53,806 nt of DNA from Merismopedia glauca CCAP 1448/3 (GTDB lineage: Bacteria; Cyanobacteriota; Cyanobacteriia; Cyanobacteriales; CCAP-1448). Below, piece by piece: positions 9,722-18,662 of the stretch (position 1 is its first letter; each line of letters starts with the position of its first letter). Below the pieces are notes generated by a model. The model had not been told where the DNA came from. It saw only the letters and a list, made by a program, of their open reading frames with translations, and did no database searches. The position numbers were made by a program, and so were the translations under genes. The stretch spans positions 1-53,806 of the forward strand of contig NZ_PVWJ01000017.1 in the NCBI RefSeq assembly GCF_003003775.1, written 5' to 3'.

Positions 9722-10864
9722 ATGAAAATTTTGAGGAAAAATTCTTGGTTAACTGTTGTTGTTAGCTTAGGACTACCACTAATTATTTTGGAAATCTGGG
9801 TGAATTGCTACTTATTCAACTACGTATCTTACACAAATAGCAAAAATATGGACCCCCAGATGGCATATTTTGCAGCCCGAAATGATTGGGAGTTAGTTGT
9901 ACTAGGTAGTTCTGAAGTGAAATGGGGCATCGATCCATCCCAGATAGAGCAATCAATGGCAGCTAAAGGGGTCAAATTTTCTGGGTTTAATCTTGGCTTT
10001 GACGGTTTCAATGAGAATTTTTACTTATCAATTTTGCCTTCCCTCAAACTACCCCATCGCCTACCAAAACTTAAGGTTGTGCTAGTTGGAATTAATTTAG
10101 TTGAAGAAAAACAGATTTTACCCCAGAGTTTTAATGAAGGTTTCCCTTGCGATGGAATTTTACAACGGGCAGTTTTGAAATCTGATTTTGCTAAAGACTA
10201 CGATCTAGAACATTTGTGCAATTCAACTGATTGGACGCAACCTTTAGTCAAAGAAGCGGAGAAAATCAGCGCGATTGTACGCTATCGGCGATCGCTGCGG
10301 ACTCTATTGTTAAGCTATCAAGATTCTAGAGAACTGATTGGAGAAATTAGTAATGGACTAAAACAGTATCCTAACGGTTTTCATGCCCATAAATCAGCTA
10401 AAGACAATTGGGCGAGTTTTGAGGAAGATTACCACCGTTTTTTAGCCGAGAAAAAAACGCAGCCGCAGAATTTTAGGCTAATGAAATCGGATGCTTGGTC
10501 AAAATTGCTGGAAAAAGGGGGATTTTTTGAGGGTTGGGCTGATTATTTCTTAGACTATAACATCCTACCCGTCTTTTTTGCTCTACCGACTAACCCCCTC
10601 ATGATCGACGATAGGCACAGACGAGAAGATTATCAGCGTAATAGTCAACTGATGACACAATGGGCTAAGCAGCACCAGGTAGTGTATCTAGATCTAGGAA
10701 TTTGCGATCGCTATGATGACTATATTGACTATAGCGATCATCGGCACTTGAGCGAGATTGGAGCCATCCGCTATTCTCGCGAACTAGGAACAGCCCTAGC
10801 AGGCAATACAAAGGTTGTACAAGCCTTGTCTCATAGCTCCAGCAGTAGGGATAAACTTAATTGA
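9722..10864 (+). CDS. Membrane-anchored SGNH-hydrolase-like O-acyltransferase partner (DltD/AlgJ-like)
   Basis: A 380-residue protein with one N-terminal transmembrane segment (about 8-34) and a periplasm-facing remainder. LGSSEVKWGIDP (about 61-72) carries the nucleophile block, like GSSEL of DltD and the GxS block of AlgJ/AlgX. DHRHLSEIG (about 339-347) gives the Asp-x-x-His dyad. This is the usual extracytoplasmic partner that receives acyl groups from an MBOAT protein and esterifies the polymer. The MBOAT gene is two genes upstream, which supports the pairing. The assignment is from motifs and context, not overall similarity. Confidence 0.65.
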   Translation: MKILRKNSWLTVVVSLGLPLIILEIWVNCYLFNYVSYTNSKNMDPQMAYFAARNDWELVVLGSSEVKWGIDPSQIEQSMAAKGVKFSGFNLGFDGFNENFYLSILPSLKLPHRLPKLKVVLVGINLVEEKQILPQSFNEGFPCDGILQRAVLKSDFAKDYDLEHLCNSTDWTQPLVKEAEKISAIVRYRRSLRTLLLSYQDSRELIGEISNGLKQYPNGFHAHKSAKDNWASFEEDYHRFLAEKKTQPQNFRLMKSDAWSKLLEKGGFFEGWADYFLDYNILPVFFALPTNPLMIDDRHRREDYQRNSQLMTQWAKQHQVVYLDLGICDRYDDYIDYSDHRHLSEIGAIRYSRELGTALAGNTKVVQALSHSSSSRDKLN

Positions 10865-10865
10865 T

Positions 10866-11729
10866 ATGTCCACAAAAAGTCAACGCGATCGCTTAGAAGT
10901 CATCTACACTCCAGACAGTAGAATCCACCATCCCCTGCAACTGTTTCAAGAAATGTATCGAGATTTGCTGGCTGCCCGCGAATTAGCTTGGCGATTGCTA
11001 TTTCGCAACATAAAAGCTCAGTATCAGCAATCTTTTTTAGGAATTGCTTGGGCACTCATTCCACCAGCTTTAACCGCAGGTGGTTTTGCTTTTGCTAATC
11101 ATACAGGATTGCTCAATATCGGGCAAACAGAGATTCCCTATCCAGCCTATGTGATGTTGGGTACAACCCTATGGCAAACCTTTCTAGAAGCTTTTAACGG
11201 TCCCCAAATAGCTATTAATACTTCTCGGACTCTCCTATCTCAAGTCAAGTTTCCCCATGAAGCAATTATTTTGTCTCAGGTAGGGCAAATTCTGTTTAAT
11301 TTAACCATTAAGTTATTATTTGTTGTTATTCTATTCTTAGTCTTTCACGTTCAAGTCAGTTGGACTGTGATTTTAGTCCCTTTTAGCTTAATTGGTTTAG
11401 TAGCTTTAGGAATTTCATTAGGTTTATTGCTTGTTCCCATCACCAACTTGATTCAAGATATATCTAGAACCCTAGAAATCGTGATGTTGGGCTGGTTTTT
11501 TATCACACCAGTTGCTTATCCAGTCCCAACTCATGGCATACTTTCTGTGTTAGTTGGATTCAATCCCGTCACTCCCCTACTTGTTACCACGCGAGAGTTA
11601 ATGACTACAGGAGTTGTCTCATCCCCTAGTGCTTTCTTTGCCTTGAGTATTCTATCTTTATTCGGACTAGGAATAGGTTGGGTTGTTTTTCGTCTAGCCA
11701 TACCGTTTCTAGTAGAAAGAATTAGTTAA
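10866..11729 (+). CDS. wzm: ABC-2-type polysaccharide export permease (Wzm-like)
   Basis: A 287-residue integral membrane protein with about six hydrophobic segments and the N-terminal cytoplasmic helix pattern LAWRLLFRNIKAQYQQSFLGIAWALIPP. That pattern is diagnostic for ABC-2 permeases of O-antigen/capsule exporters. I choose ATG 10866, one base after the previous stop; the longer TTG start at 10815 would overlap the SGNH gene by 50 bases. With the ATPase that follows 12 bases later it forms the inner-membrane exporter of the finished undecaprenyl-linked glycan. Confidence 0.9.
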   Translation: MSTKSQRDRLEVIYTPDSRIHHPLQLFQEMYRDLLAARELAWRLLFRNIKAQYQQSFLGIAWALIPPALTAGGFAFANHTGLLNIGQTEIPYPAYVMLGTTLWQTFLEAFNGPQIAINTSRTLLSQVKFPHEAIILSQVGQILFNLTIKLLFVVILFLVFHVQVSWTVILVPFSLIGLVALGISLGLLLVPITNLIQDISRTLEIVMLGWFFITPVAYPVPTHGILSVLVGFNPVTPLLVTTRELMTTGVVSSPSAFFALSILSLFGLGIGWVVFRLAIPFLVERIS

Positions 11730-11741
11730 TTAATTGTTAAT

Positions 11742-13028
11742 ATGTCAGTTGAGCCAAATTGCGATCGTGAAACTAATAGTGAGGTAATTTTATCTGTCAA
11801 AGATGTTTCTAAAAAATACTGTAGAAGTCTGAAAAAAGCTTATTTATACGGACTCAAAGATATTGGTTGTGAGTTGGTTGGTAAATCTAGAGACAGCCAT
11901 AATTTACGGAATGGGGAATTTTGGGCGCTAAAAGATATTAGCTTAGAACTTAAGCGAGGCGAATCTATCGGATTTGTTGGGATTAATGGCAGTGGAAAAA
12001 GTACTCTGATTAAAATTATCGGAGGATTACTTAAACCCGATATTGGTTCTATTAAAGTCCGAGGTAGGGTAGCTACTTTAAACGTCTTAGGAGCAGGCTT
12101 CAACCCGCTTTTAAGCGGACGGGAAAACGTTTATATCAATATGTCTATTTTAGGTCTTTCTAAACAAGAAATTGATGAAAACTACGAACAAGTTCTAGAT
12201 TTTGCTGAAATCTGGGATGCGATTGATTCACCAGTGAGAACCTATAGTTCTGGAATGAAAGCTAGATTGGGATTTGCTTGTGCTATTCATTCCCATCCAG
12301 ATATTCTTCTAATTGATGAAGTGCTAGCAGTTGGTGATGCTAAGTTCAGAACTAAATGCTATCGCAAATTAGCCGAACTTCGCCAAGCAGGAACCTCTTT
12401 TGTGATGGTTTCTCACAGTGCTAATGTGATTCTTAAAACCTGCGATTATGCTATTTATTTGCGTAAAGGCAAGATAGTTATTAGCGGTGAAGCAAGTTTA
12501 GTCATGAAAGAATATGAGGAAGACTTATCAGGAAAAATAGTTAGTCAGTCACCAGGTATTTTAACGTTAGCAGAGAAAACAGAAACAGAAGATTTATCAA
12601 TTACTTCTGTATGTTTTCAGAATCAAAATGGGCAAATTCTTCAGACGTTAATCAGTGGAAATCCAGCCTGTTTATCCATTCAATGCAAAGCTAACTCAAA
12701 AATAGAAAATGTTGGTTTGGGAGTCCTAATTAAAGAATTGAAAGAAGATGGAGATTGGACTCTAAATTTAAGTAGCGATAGTGATGGTCAAATATTAGAA
12801 ATTTCGCCAGAAGAATCCGAGCTACAACTCGAATTTCCCTATTGTGGTTTGAAACCTGGGGTTTATGTGATGAAAATCACCATATTTAAGCACCCTTTTT
12901 ATGTTTATGATATAGTCGAGTCTTTTAAGTTTGAAGTAACAGCCAAGCAAGCAATGAGTCAGTGTCTATATTATCAGCCTCACAGTTGGAAAGTTATCAA
13001 TCGATCTTTACTGAAAATTGATAATTGA
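11742..13028 (+). CDS. wzt: Polysaccharide ABC-exporter ATPase with C-terminal cargo domain (Wzt-like)
   Basis: A 428-residue protein. The ATPase domain has Walker A GINGSGKST (80-88), signature YSSGMKARLGF (168-178), Walker B ILLIDE (about 188-193) and the switch His in VSHSA. After about residue 270 it has an extra beta-rich domain ending near LKPGVYVMKITIF. This is the layout of Wzt proteins whose carbohydrate-binding C-terminal domain recognises the finished, often end-capped, O-antigen chain. Several methyltransferase genes nearby fit a chain-terminating cap read by such a domain, although capping is inferred. Confidence 0.9.
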   Translation: MSVEPNCDRETNSEVILSVKDVSKKYCRSLKKAYLYGLKDIGCELVGKSRDSHNLRNGEFWALKDISLELKRGESIGFVGINGSGKSTLIKIIGGLLKPDIGSIKVRGRVATLNVLGAGFNPLLSGRENVYINMSILGLSKQEIDENYEQVLDFAEIWDAIDSPVRTYSSGMKARLGFACAIHSHPDILLIDEVLAVGDAKFRTKCYRKLAELRQAGTSFVMVSHSANVILKTCDYAIYLRKGKIVISGEASLVMKEYEEDLSGKIVSQSPGILTLAEKTETEDLSITSVCFQNQNGQILQTLISGNPACLSIQCKANSKIENVGLGVLIKELKEDGDWTLNLSSDSDGQILEISPEESELQLEFPYCGLKPGVYVMKITIFKHPFYVYDIVESFKFEVTAKQAMSQCLYYQPHSWKVINRSLLKIDN

Positions 13029-13070
13029 TGCGTTCAATTCCCTAAAAACCCCAAATGCTTGAAATAACTA

Positions 13071-13805
13071 ATGGATAAAATAAACTCAACTCATAGCTTC
13101 CCTCACAATCCTCCCTATCAAATTATTTATGCAGAGAGAATACCTCTGCTACATATTTTTAGAACAGCAGTAGCCAACCTACATAGTTCTAAATATGAAA
13201 AAGGTAATACTTTATCCGCTAATTTGCACAGATTTTTAGAATTATTGCGAAATTCAAAAACCTCTTATGCTGCTGAATGTGGTATTTATCTAGGTAATAG
13301 CTTGATAGCTTGTGCCGAAATTGCCAGAGAATCTGGTCTTCCAATTCATCTGTACGGATTAGATACTTTTGCAGGATTACCTCCTTTGTCAGAAGCTGAC
13401 AAACTACACGCGCCGGAAAAGGCAATTTATAGAGATAAAGTCATGTTTGCTGACACTTCAATTGAGGAGGTACAAGGCAAAATTGATGAAAGAGGTTTAA
13501 CCAAATACATTACTTTGATCCCAGGTCTATTCCAAGATAGTTTCTCGAAATTGCCAAAGACTGACTATTTTTTTGTCAACATAGATTGTGATTTGTATGA
13601 ACCTCATCTAGAATGTTTAGAGTTTTTCTATTCCTCTATGGAACCAGGAGGTATTATTTTCTTCGACGATTATCATTCTGTAGATTATCCAATGGCTCGC
13701 AAGGCAATTGATAAATATATGAAAGATCGTCCTGAAGAATTATTTCATCTTCGTTTTGGTGGTGAAAAAAACAATCACACCAAGGCATTTATGGTTAAAT
13801 ATTAG
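13071..13805 (+). CDS. TylF/MycF-family sugar O-methyltransferase
   Basis: A 244-residue methyltransferase. It has AECGIYLGNSLIACAEIA (SAM motif I equivalent), LYGLDTFAGLPPLSEAD, DSFSKLPKTDYFFVNIDCDLYEP (the Mg-binding acidic stretch) and MEPGGIIFFDDY. This order is characteristic of the TylF/MycF/NovP group, Mg-dependent O-methyltransferases acting on sugar hydroxyls. It directly follows wzt, so a chain-modifying or chain-capping role is plausible. The exact hydroxyl and sugar are unknown. Confidence 0.8.
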   Translation: MDKINSTHSFPHNPPYQIIYAERIPLLHIFRTAVANLHSSKYEKGNTLSANLHRFLELLRNSKTSYAAECGIYLGNSLIACAEIARESGLPIHLYGLDTFAGLPPLSEADKLHAPEKAIYRDKVMFADTSIEEVQGKIDERGLTKYITLIPGLFQDSFSKLPKTDYFFVNIDCDLYEPHLECLEFFYSSMEPGGIIFFDDYHSVDYPMARKAIDKYMKDRPEELFHLRFGGEKNNHTKAFMVKY

Positions 13806-13822
13806 AGCGGTAAACACACTAT

Positions 13823-14497
13823 ATGGATTTTTTTAAAATAGACAAGAAGTCCCAAGAAATAATCAAATTAGTTGTAGATAAGCCAACTTGGACTCCAGGA
13901 GAATCTTCATTTATTCATCGAATGTATGAAACTTATGAAGAATACCTCAACCACCAAGCTGCAAAGCTAGGTAAAATTAATTTAACCAGATATGATACCG
14001 AATATCGAAAAGCTCTTTACGAGCGTCTCCTAGAACTCGGCATATTTGAGCGTGGGGATAGTATTTTATGTCTAGGCGCTCGAATAGGAACAGAATGTAA
14101 AGCCTTTATCGATCTAGGGTGTTTTCCAATTGGAATAGATTTAAATCCTGGTGAAAGTAATGCCTATGTAGTTCATGGAGATTTTCACAATTTACAATTC
14201 GCTGATGCTTCAATAGATTATGTGTTTACTAACTCTTTAGATCATGCTTATAATTTCGACCAAATTATTGCCGAAATCCTGCGAGTTTTACGACCTAAAG
14301 GTGCTTTTATTGCCGAAATTGTCGCTGGCTCGGATGACGAACACGGTCGAGAACCAGGAGATTATGAAAGTGCATGGTGGCAAAAAAATGATGATGTGAT
14401 TCAACGAATTGCCAGTCATAATTTAACTATTGAAAGGAAAGATCGCTTTTCTTATCCTTGGGGAGGCGATCGCGTTTTATTCCGCAAACAATCCTGA
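13823..14497 (+). CDS. Class I SAM-dependent methyltransferase
   Basis: A 224-residue protein with a Rossmann methyltransferase core. SILCLGARIGTECKAF is motif I with an unusual ARIGTE loop, FPIGIDLNPG is the acidic motif, DFHNLQFADASIDYVFTNSLDH is motif II/III, and EILRVLRPKGAFIAEI is the post-III signature typical of type 11 methyltransferases. It lies 17 bases after the TylF-type gene. It is likely part of the glycan modification set; the target is unknown. Confidence 0.75.
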   Translation: MDFFKIDKKSQEIIKLVVDKPTWTPGESSFIHRMYETYEEYLNHQAAKLGKINLTRYDTEYRKALYERLLELGIFERGDSILCLGARIGTECKAFIDLGCFPIGIDLNPGESNAYVVHGDFHNLQFADASIDYVFTNSLDHAYNFDQIIAEILRVLRPKGAFIAEIVAGSDDEHGREPGDYESAWWQKNDDVIQRIASHNLTIERKDRFSYPWGGDRVLFRKQS

Positions 14498-14521
14498 TTT
14501 CTGGAGCAGTTAAAAAAGTCA

Positions 14522-15232
14522 ATGAGACTTCGCGAATTAAGAGATATTTATCTCAATCAAGATATTTATATCGTTGGTTCGGGACCAACTGCTAACCTAT
14601 TTCCAATGGATTTTTTGAAAGATAAGATTTGTCTCTCGCTAAACGATGCCTACAAAATGCATCCAGCTATTACACCAATTACTTTGATGAATAGTCAAGT
14701 ATACGCACACACCGCCAATAGTGAAAAAGCTCCCTATCATGAGTATTTTAAAAATATTAAATATCCAATTGTTAAACCTACAAGTCGCTATCGAGTTGAA
14801 AAAATAGAATGGGAGCATCCCTACTTTTATTACTTCGATCGCACTCTAGATTTTGAGCAGATTTGGTCATTAACTAAAGATACAGATTACCTTTATTACA
14901 CCCCTGAAGGCTGTTCTCTTCATCCAGCTTTACAGTTATGTTGGATTTTTGGTGCTAGAAATGTGTTTATAATCGGTTGCGATAGCTGTACTTTTAAGGG
15001 GGAACACTATGCTTCTTTTGATAAAAATGGTATTGGCACAATCGAGGTTAAGCGCAGTTATGATGCGTATATCTATGGAACTTTAGTAATTCAAGATTTT
15101 TTAAAAACGAAAGGGATAAATGTTTTTAATCTTTCCCCCATAGTTGGCTACCATAGAGTCGAATATCAATACGATGTGTTAACAGGAAAAATTTCTACAC
15201 AAACGGTTATCGAGCAAATCAAACAGTTATAG
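14522..15232 (+). CDS. Glycan-cluster protein with GT42/DUF115-like N-terminal motif
   Basis: A 236-residue protein opening with IYIVGSGPTANLFP (about 16-29), the dinucleotide-loop-like G(N/S)GPS motif shared by GT42 sialyltransferases and DUF115/MAF proteins. Later it has a YYTPEGCSLHPALQLCWIFGARNVFIIGCD stretch, resembling the second half of those folds (GS...A...GxxxIxxxGxD). It may transfer a nonulosonic- or ulosonic-type sugar. Because the same locus makes CMP-Kdo, also a CMP-ulosonic acid, it is a candidate Kdo-transferring enzyme, but this is speculation. It ends four bases before a GT8-like gene. Confidence 0.45.
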   Translation: MRLRELRDIYLNQDIYIVGSGPTANLFPMDFLKDKICLSLNDAYKMHPAITPITLMNSQVYAHTANSEKAPYHEYFKNIKYPIVKPTSRYRVEKIEWEHPYFYYFDRTLDFEQIWSLTKDTDYLYYTPEGCSLHPALQLCWIFGARNVFIIGCDSCTFKGEHYASFDKNGIGTIEVKRSYDAYIYGTLVIQDFLKTKGINVFNLSPIVGYHRVEYQYDVLTGKISTQTVIEQIKQL

Positions 15233-15236
15233 AAAA

Positions 15237-15956
15237 ATGCTCCAGATTGCGATTGGAACTGAAGCTAGTCAATACATACCTCAAAAAGTTTTAGAATTTT
15301 CAATTAGAGAATGTACTACTAGCCTGTTAGATATTCGCTGCCTTAAACAAAGTGAAAAGCGGATCGGAGGAACTAAATTTGGTTTCGTTCGTTTCCACGT
15401 TCCAGCAGCTTTTGGATATCAAGGAACAGCAATTTATTTGGATGCAGATCAGATTGTTCTAGCAGATTTGCAGCAGCTTTGTGAAGCGCTAGAAGATCCT
15501 TATTCCCTAGGTTTAGTCAGAGATTTAGTCGGAATTTTTGGTGATAAACCCGTCCCCAAACGCTATGAAACCAGCGTGATGGTACTTAACTGTAACAAGC
15601 TCAAATCTTGGCAGCCTGAGACATTATTTAAAAATGTTGTTCCTAATGATGCAGTCCTAGAAACAGGACAAATGCACTATCGCGATTTTATGTGGCTTAA
15701 GTGGATGGATGAACGAGAAATTCAACTAATAGATAGTGCTTGGAATCATTTCAATATTTTACAACCGGATACGAAGTTAGTTCATTTTAGTCATGTGGCT
15801 TCCCAGCCTTGGAAAAATCCTCAACATCCCCTAACTGGTTTCTGGAGTCAGTGGTTAGTAAAAACTCTAGATAGTGGTTTTTTAAAACGGAGAGAACTTT
15901 TGAGAGAAATTATTTTGAGACACATCCATCCCTATTTCTTGAAATACTGTTTTTGA
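15237..15956 (+). CDS. GT8-like glycosyltransferase, short form (paralogue 2 of 4)
   Basis: A 239-residue GT8-like enzyme, about 65 residues shorter than its paralogues at 5306 and 20154, mainly at the C-terminus. The DxD is intact in AIYLDADQIV (Asp69, Asp71). The His-containing motif is HFSHVASQPW (about 183-192), diverged from HYTDM of the others. The second-sphere SVMVLNCNKL segment is shared by the family. It is followed 11 bases later by the degenerate paralogue, suggesting a tandem duplication. Confidence 0.7.
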   Translation: MLQIAIGTEASQYIPQKVLEFSIRECTTSLLDIRCLKQSEKRIGGTKFGFVRFHVPAAFGYQGTAIYLDADQIVLADLQQLCEALEDPYSLGLVRDLVGIFGDKPVPKRYETSVMVLNCNKLKSWQPETLFKNVVPNDAVLETGQMHYRDFMWLKWMDEREIQLIDSAWNHFNILQPDTKLVHFSHVASQPWKNPQHPLTGFWSQWLVKTLDSGFLKRRELLREIILRHIHPYFLKYCF

Positions 15957-15967
15957 GATAGAAATAC

Positions 15968-16849
15968 GTGACTTCTACACTCAATCGGGTTTTGATTAAC
16001 GATCGCTACCTCCCAGAAACGCAAAAATGCGTACTTAAATATGCAATTGCTCAAAATAACCATAAATTAGAACTAATATTTACTTCAGATCTAGATTTAG
16101 ACTATCCCAAACACTGGCAAGTTAAGCCGGAAGTAGCTTTTTCTCTAGCAGCTAAGTTATGGGCGATCGCCAACCCCCAAAAGTCCGAAAAAACCCTTTA
16201 TTTAGATGGCAATTGCCTCATTAATGGCGATCTGAGTCTAGTTTTCCACCAATCCAGTCAGAGTATTTTTTTATCGACTCAAATAGCATCTTTAGCCAAA
16301 CTGACTTTTTTGATGATTGACGGAGATAAGCTAGATCGAAACCTATTAATTCAGTTATCTTGCCAGGATTACAGTCAGATAGCAGACTTTGAAGACTTAA
16401 ATTGCCACCTTCTCCAGCCAGATTTAACAGCAATGGTAATTGATTGTATCTCGATAGGCGATCGCCCTTGGTATTCGATTTTTGCTCCCCAGGGAAGGGT
16501 GTGGATGGCTCAAGTCAAAACCGCAATAGAGCAAGAATACCTGTCTTTAGATTGTATAGAGCGAGATATCAACCGAGGATGGCTCAGACCTTCACTAAGA
16601 GAACAATTAAAAGCTGGAATTGAGGATTCATTTGTCTTAACCCCAGAAATCGCAGCACTAGATGAGTGTTTTACACCTCCTGAATTAGCAGTTACTCCCG
16701 CACAGTTGCAAGTAATTACTTCCACTATCTTCCCTCTCCCAAAACGGATCTGGAGTAGAGTCATTTTTTCGGGCTATTTTTGGGAAATTGAATTTCCTCA
16801 ACGGAAACTACAGGTGCAAAGACTGTTAGAGAAAATTTGGCACACTTGA
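15968..16849 (+). CDS. Degenerate GT8-like paralogue, probable pseudoenzyme (paralogue 3 of 4)
   Basis: A 293-residue protein with a GTG start. It aligns by eye to the GT8-like proteins: TLYLDGNCLINGDL matches the DxD block, IGDRPW the QPW motif, and GWLRPSLREQLKAG with FTPPE the C-terminal tail seen in the 20154 protein. Two key features are missing. The DxD reads Asp-Gly-Asn, losing the second Asp, and the His before the Pro-Trp motif is absent. The reading frame is nevertheless intact. It may be a non-catalytic partner of the enzyme encoded just upstream, or a gene starting to decay. Confidence 0.6.
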   Translation: MTSTLNRVLINDRYLPETQKCVLKYAIAQNNHKLELIFTSDLDLDYPKHWQVKPEVAFSLAAKLWAIANPQKSEKTLYLDGNCLINGDLSLVFHQSSQSIFLSTQIASLAKLTFLMIDGDKLDRNLLIQLSCQDYSQIADFEDLNCHLLQPDLTAMVIDCISIGDRPWYSIFAPQGRVWMAQVKTAIEQEYLSLDCIERDINRGWLRPSLREQLKAGIEDSFVLTPEIAALDECFTPPELAVTPAQLQVITSTIFPLPKRIWSRVIFSGYFWEIEFPQRKLQVQRLLEKIWHT

Positions 16850-16871
16850 GGCTTCGACTGCGCTCAGTGTC
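16842..16871. repeat. Dispersed cyanobacterial hairpin repeat (TTCGACTGCGCTCAG type)
   Basis: The core CTTCGACTGCGCTCAG is bracketed by imperfect inverted arms (CACTTGAG / CTCAGTG). It overlaps the last codons of the preceding gene and lies before kdsD. This motif type is widely dispersed between cyanobacterial genes. It has no T-tract, so it is not a convincing terminator. Confidence 0.4.
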
Positions 16872-16929
16872 AACCATCCTTTAAAATATTTAGCATTACT
16901 AACCAATTGGTGTGGGGATAGCTTGTTAT

Positions 16930-17922
16930 ATGACCGTTACCGGTAGTAATATCCATGCGTCGCAAGTTTTAGAGTTACTCAAATTAGAAGCTGAAGCCAT
17001 TACCCAAGCAGCGCATCAACTCAACCCCCAAGAAGTTGACAAAGCGATCGCACTGCTGATGCATTGTCCTGGCAAAGTTATTTTAACTGGGGTGGGAAAA
17101 TCTGGTATTGTAGCGCGGAAAATTGCCGCTACTTTAACTAGCACGAGGACGCTAGCGACCTATTTACACCCTTGCGATGCTCTACACGGAGACTTCGGAA
17201 TTGTGACAGGAGACGATGTGGCTATTATTTTGAGTAACAGTGGGGAGACAGAAGAAGCAGTAGCCATGCTTCCTTATCTCAAGCATCGTCAAGTTCCTAT
17301 TATTGCTATCTTAGGAAATCTCAACTCAACTCTGGCTAGAAACGCTAATGCAGTGTTAGATGCTTCTGTAGCCAAAGAAGCTTGTCCCCTAAATTTGGCT
17401 CCTACAGCGAGTACTACCGTAGCGATGGCGATTGGGGATGCGTTGGCGATGACACTAGTTCAAGCTAAAGGACTAACACCGGAAGATTTTGCCCTCAATC
17501 ATCCCGCAGGTCGCTTAGGCAAGCGTTTAACCCTGAAAGTAGCAGATTTGATGCACAGTGGAGCCTATAACCCTACTATTTCTCCCGATTCTTCTTGGCT
17601 GGAGGTGGTTGAGAAGATTAGTCAAGCAGGTTTAGGAGCCGTTAATGCGATTGATCGCGATCGCCGTTTGCTAGGAATTATTACCGATGGCGATTTGCGC
17701 CGAGCGATCCAGCAAACCGATCCAACAGAGCTAGGCAAGTTATACGCTGGTAAAATCATGACTCGCAATCCTAGCGTAGTTTTACCGACAGATTTGGCTT
17801 ATGATGCCCTGCAAATGATGGAAAATCGCCCTTCTCAAATTTCAGTTCTCCCCGTAGTAGACGAAGACCGAATTTGTGTTGGTCTGATTAGGCTGCATGA
17901 TGTAGTACGGAGCGGATTATGA
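16930..17922 (+). CDS. kdsD: Arabinose-5-phosphate isomerase, KpsF/GutQ family
   Basis: Makes D-arabinose 5-phosphate from ribulose 5-phosphate, the first committed step of Kdo synthesis. The protein has an N-terminal SIS domain (GVGKSGIVARKIAATLTST, ILSNSGETEE, and the LNLAPTASTT segment), then two CBS domains (LMHSGAYNPTIS onward, and IMTRNPSVVL onward). This is the full KpsF/GutQ layout, about 330 residues. I favour ATG 16930; a GTG at 16912 would add six residues. It overlaps kdsB by four bases. Confidence 0.9.
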   Translation: MTVTGSNIHASQVLELLKLEAEAITQAAHQLNPQEVDKAIALLMHCPGKVILTGVGKSGIVARKIAATLTSTRTLATYLHPCDALHGDFGIVTGDDVAIILSNSGETEEAVAMLPYLKHRQVPIIAILGNLNSTLARNANAVLDASVAKEACPLNLAPTASTTVAMAIGDALAMTLVQAKGLTPEDFALNHPAGRLGKRLTLKVADLMHSGAYNPTISPDSSWLEVVEKISQAGLGAVNAIDRDRRLLGIITDGDLRRAIQQTDPTELGKLYAGKIMTRNPSVVLPTDLAYDALQMMENRPSQISVLPVVDEDRICVGLIRLHDVVRSGL

Positions 17923-18662
17923 AGATATTAGCCGTGATTCCGGCTCGTTATGACTCTCAACGCTTTCCTGGGAAACCATTAGCCAAAATAGGCGATCGCT
18001 CGATGGTACAGTGGGTTTATGAAGCTGCTAAAAGTTGCTCGGCTTTTAGTGAAGTAGTAGTAGCAACCGATAGTCAAAAAGTTGCTGACTGTGTGTTGGG
18101 ATTTGGCGGTAAGGTGGAAATGACCCGCAGCGATCACCTTTCGGGGACAGATCGAGTCGCAGAAGTCGCACAAAGGTATCCAGAAATGACGGTAATCGTC
18201 AACGTTCAGGGAGATCAACCTTTTGTCACCCCATTGATGTTAACCCAGTTGGTGGCTCCCTATCTAGCAGCAGAAACCCCACCTATGACAACTTTAGCTT
18301 GTCCTCTAGATCCAGATTCCGGCTACCTCGATCCTAATGTAGTTAAAGTTATTTGTGATCGCCACCATGATGCGCTTTACTTTTCTCGTTCTCCCATTCC
18401 CTTCTATCGCAATTCGGGAGAGGCTCCAGTCTACCAACATTTAGGACTTTATGCGTTCAGTAGAGATTTTTTGGTCAAATATGCTCAATTACCGCCAACC
18501 CCATTAGAACATTGCGAGGGGTTAGAGCAATTGCGAGTCTTAGAACACGGGTATAAGATTAGAGTCTGTTACTCTTCAATGTCAGTGGTTGAAGTCAATA
18601 CACCGGAAGATTTAGCCGTCGCTCAATTATTAGTTGAACAGGAAGTCAGAAGTCATTCGTAG
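17919..18662 (+). CDS. kdsB: 3-deoxy-manno-octulosonate cytidylyltransferase (CMP-Kdo synthetase)
   Basis: Activates Kdo as CMP-Kdo using CTP. The 247-residue protein begins with VIPARYDSQRFPGKPLA, the family CTP-binding motif, and contains VVVATDSQKV, VNVQGDQPFV, YFSRSPIPFYR and HLGLYAF, all typical of KdsB. Its ATG lies inside the end of kdsD (ATGA overlap), so the two are translationally coupled. A perfect palindrome overlaps its stop codon. Confidence 0.95.
   Translation: MKILAVIPARYDSQRFPGKPLAKIGDRSMVQWVYEAAKSCSAFSEVVVATDSQKVADCVLGFGGKVEMTRSDHLSGTDRVAEVAQRYPEMTVIVNVQGDQPFVTPLMLTQLVAPYLAAETPPMTTLACPLDPDSGYLDPNVVKVICDRHHDALYFSRSPIPFYRNSGEAPVYQHLGLYAFSRDFLVKYAQLPPTPLEHCEGLEQLRVLEHGYKIRVCYSSMSVVEVNTPEDLAVAQLLVEQEVRSHS

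Noticed and set aside
10815-10865. TTG start extending the Wzm permease by 17 residues
   Set aside because: It overlaps the SGNH gene by 50 bases, while an ATG lies one base after its stop.
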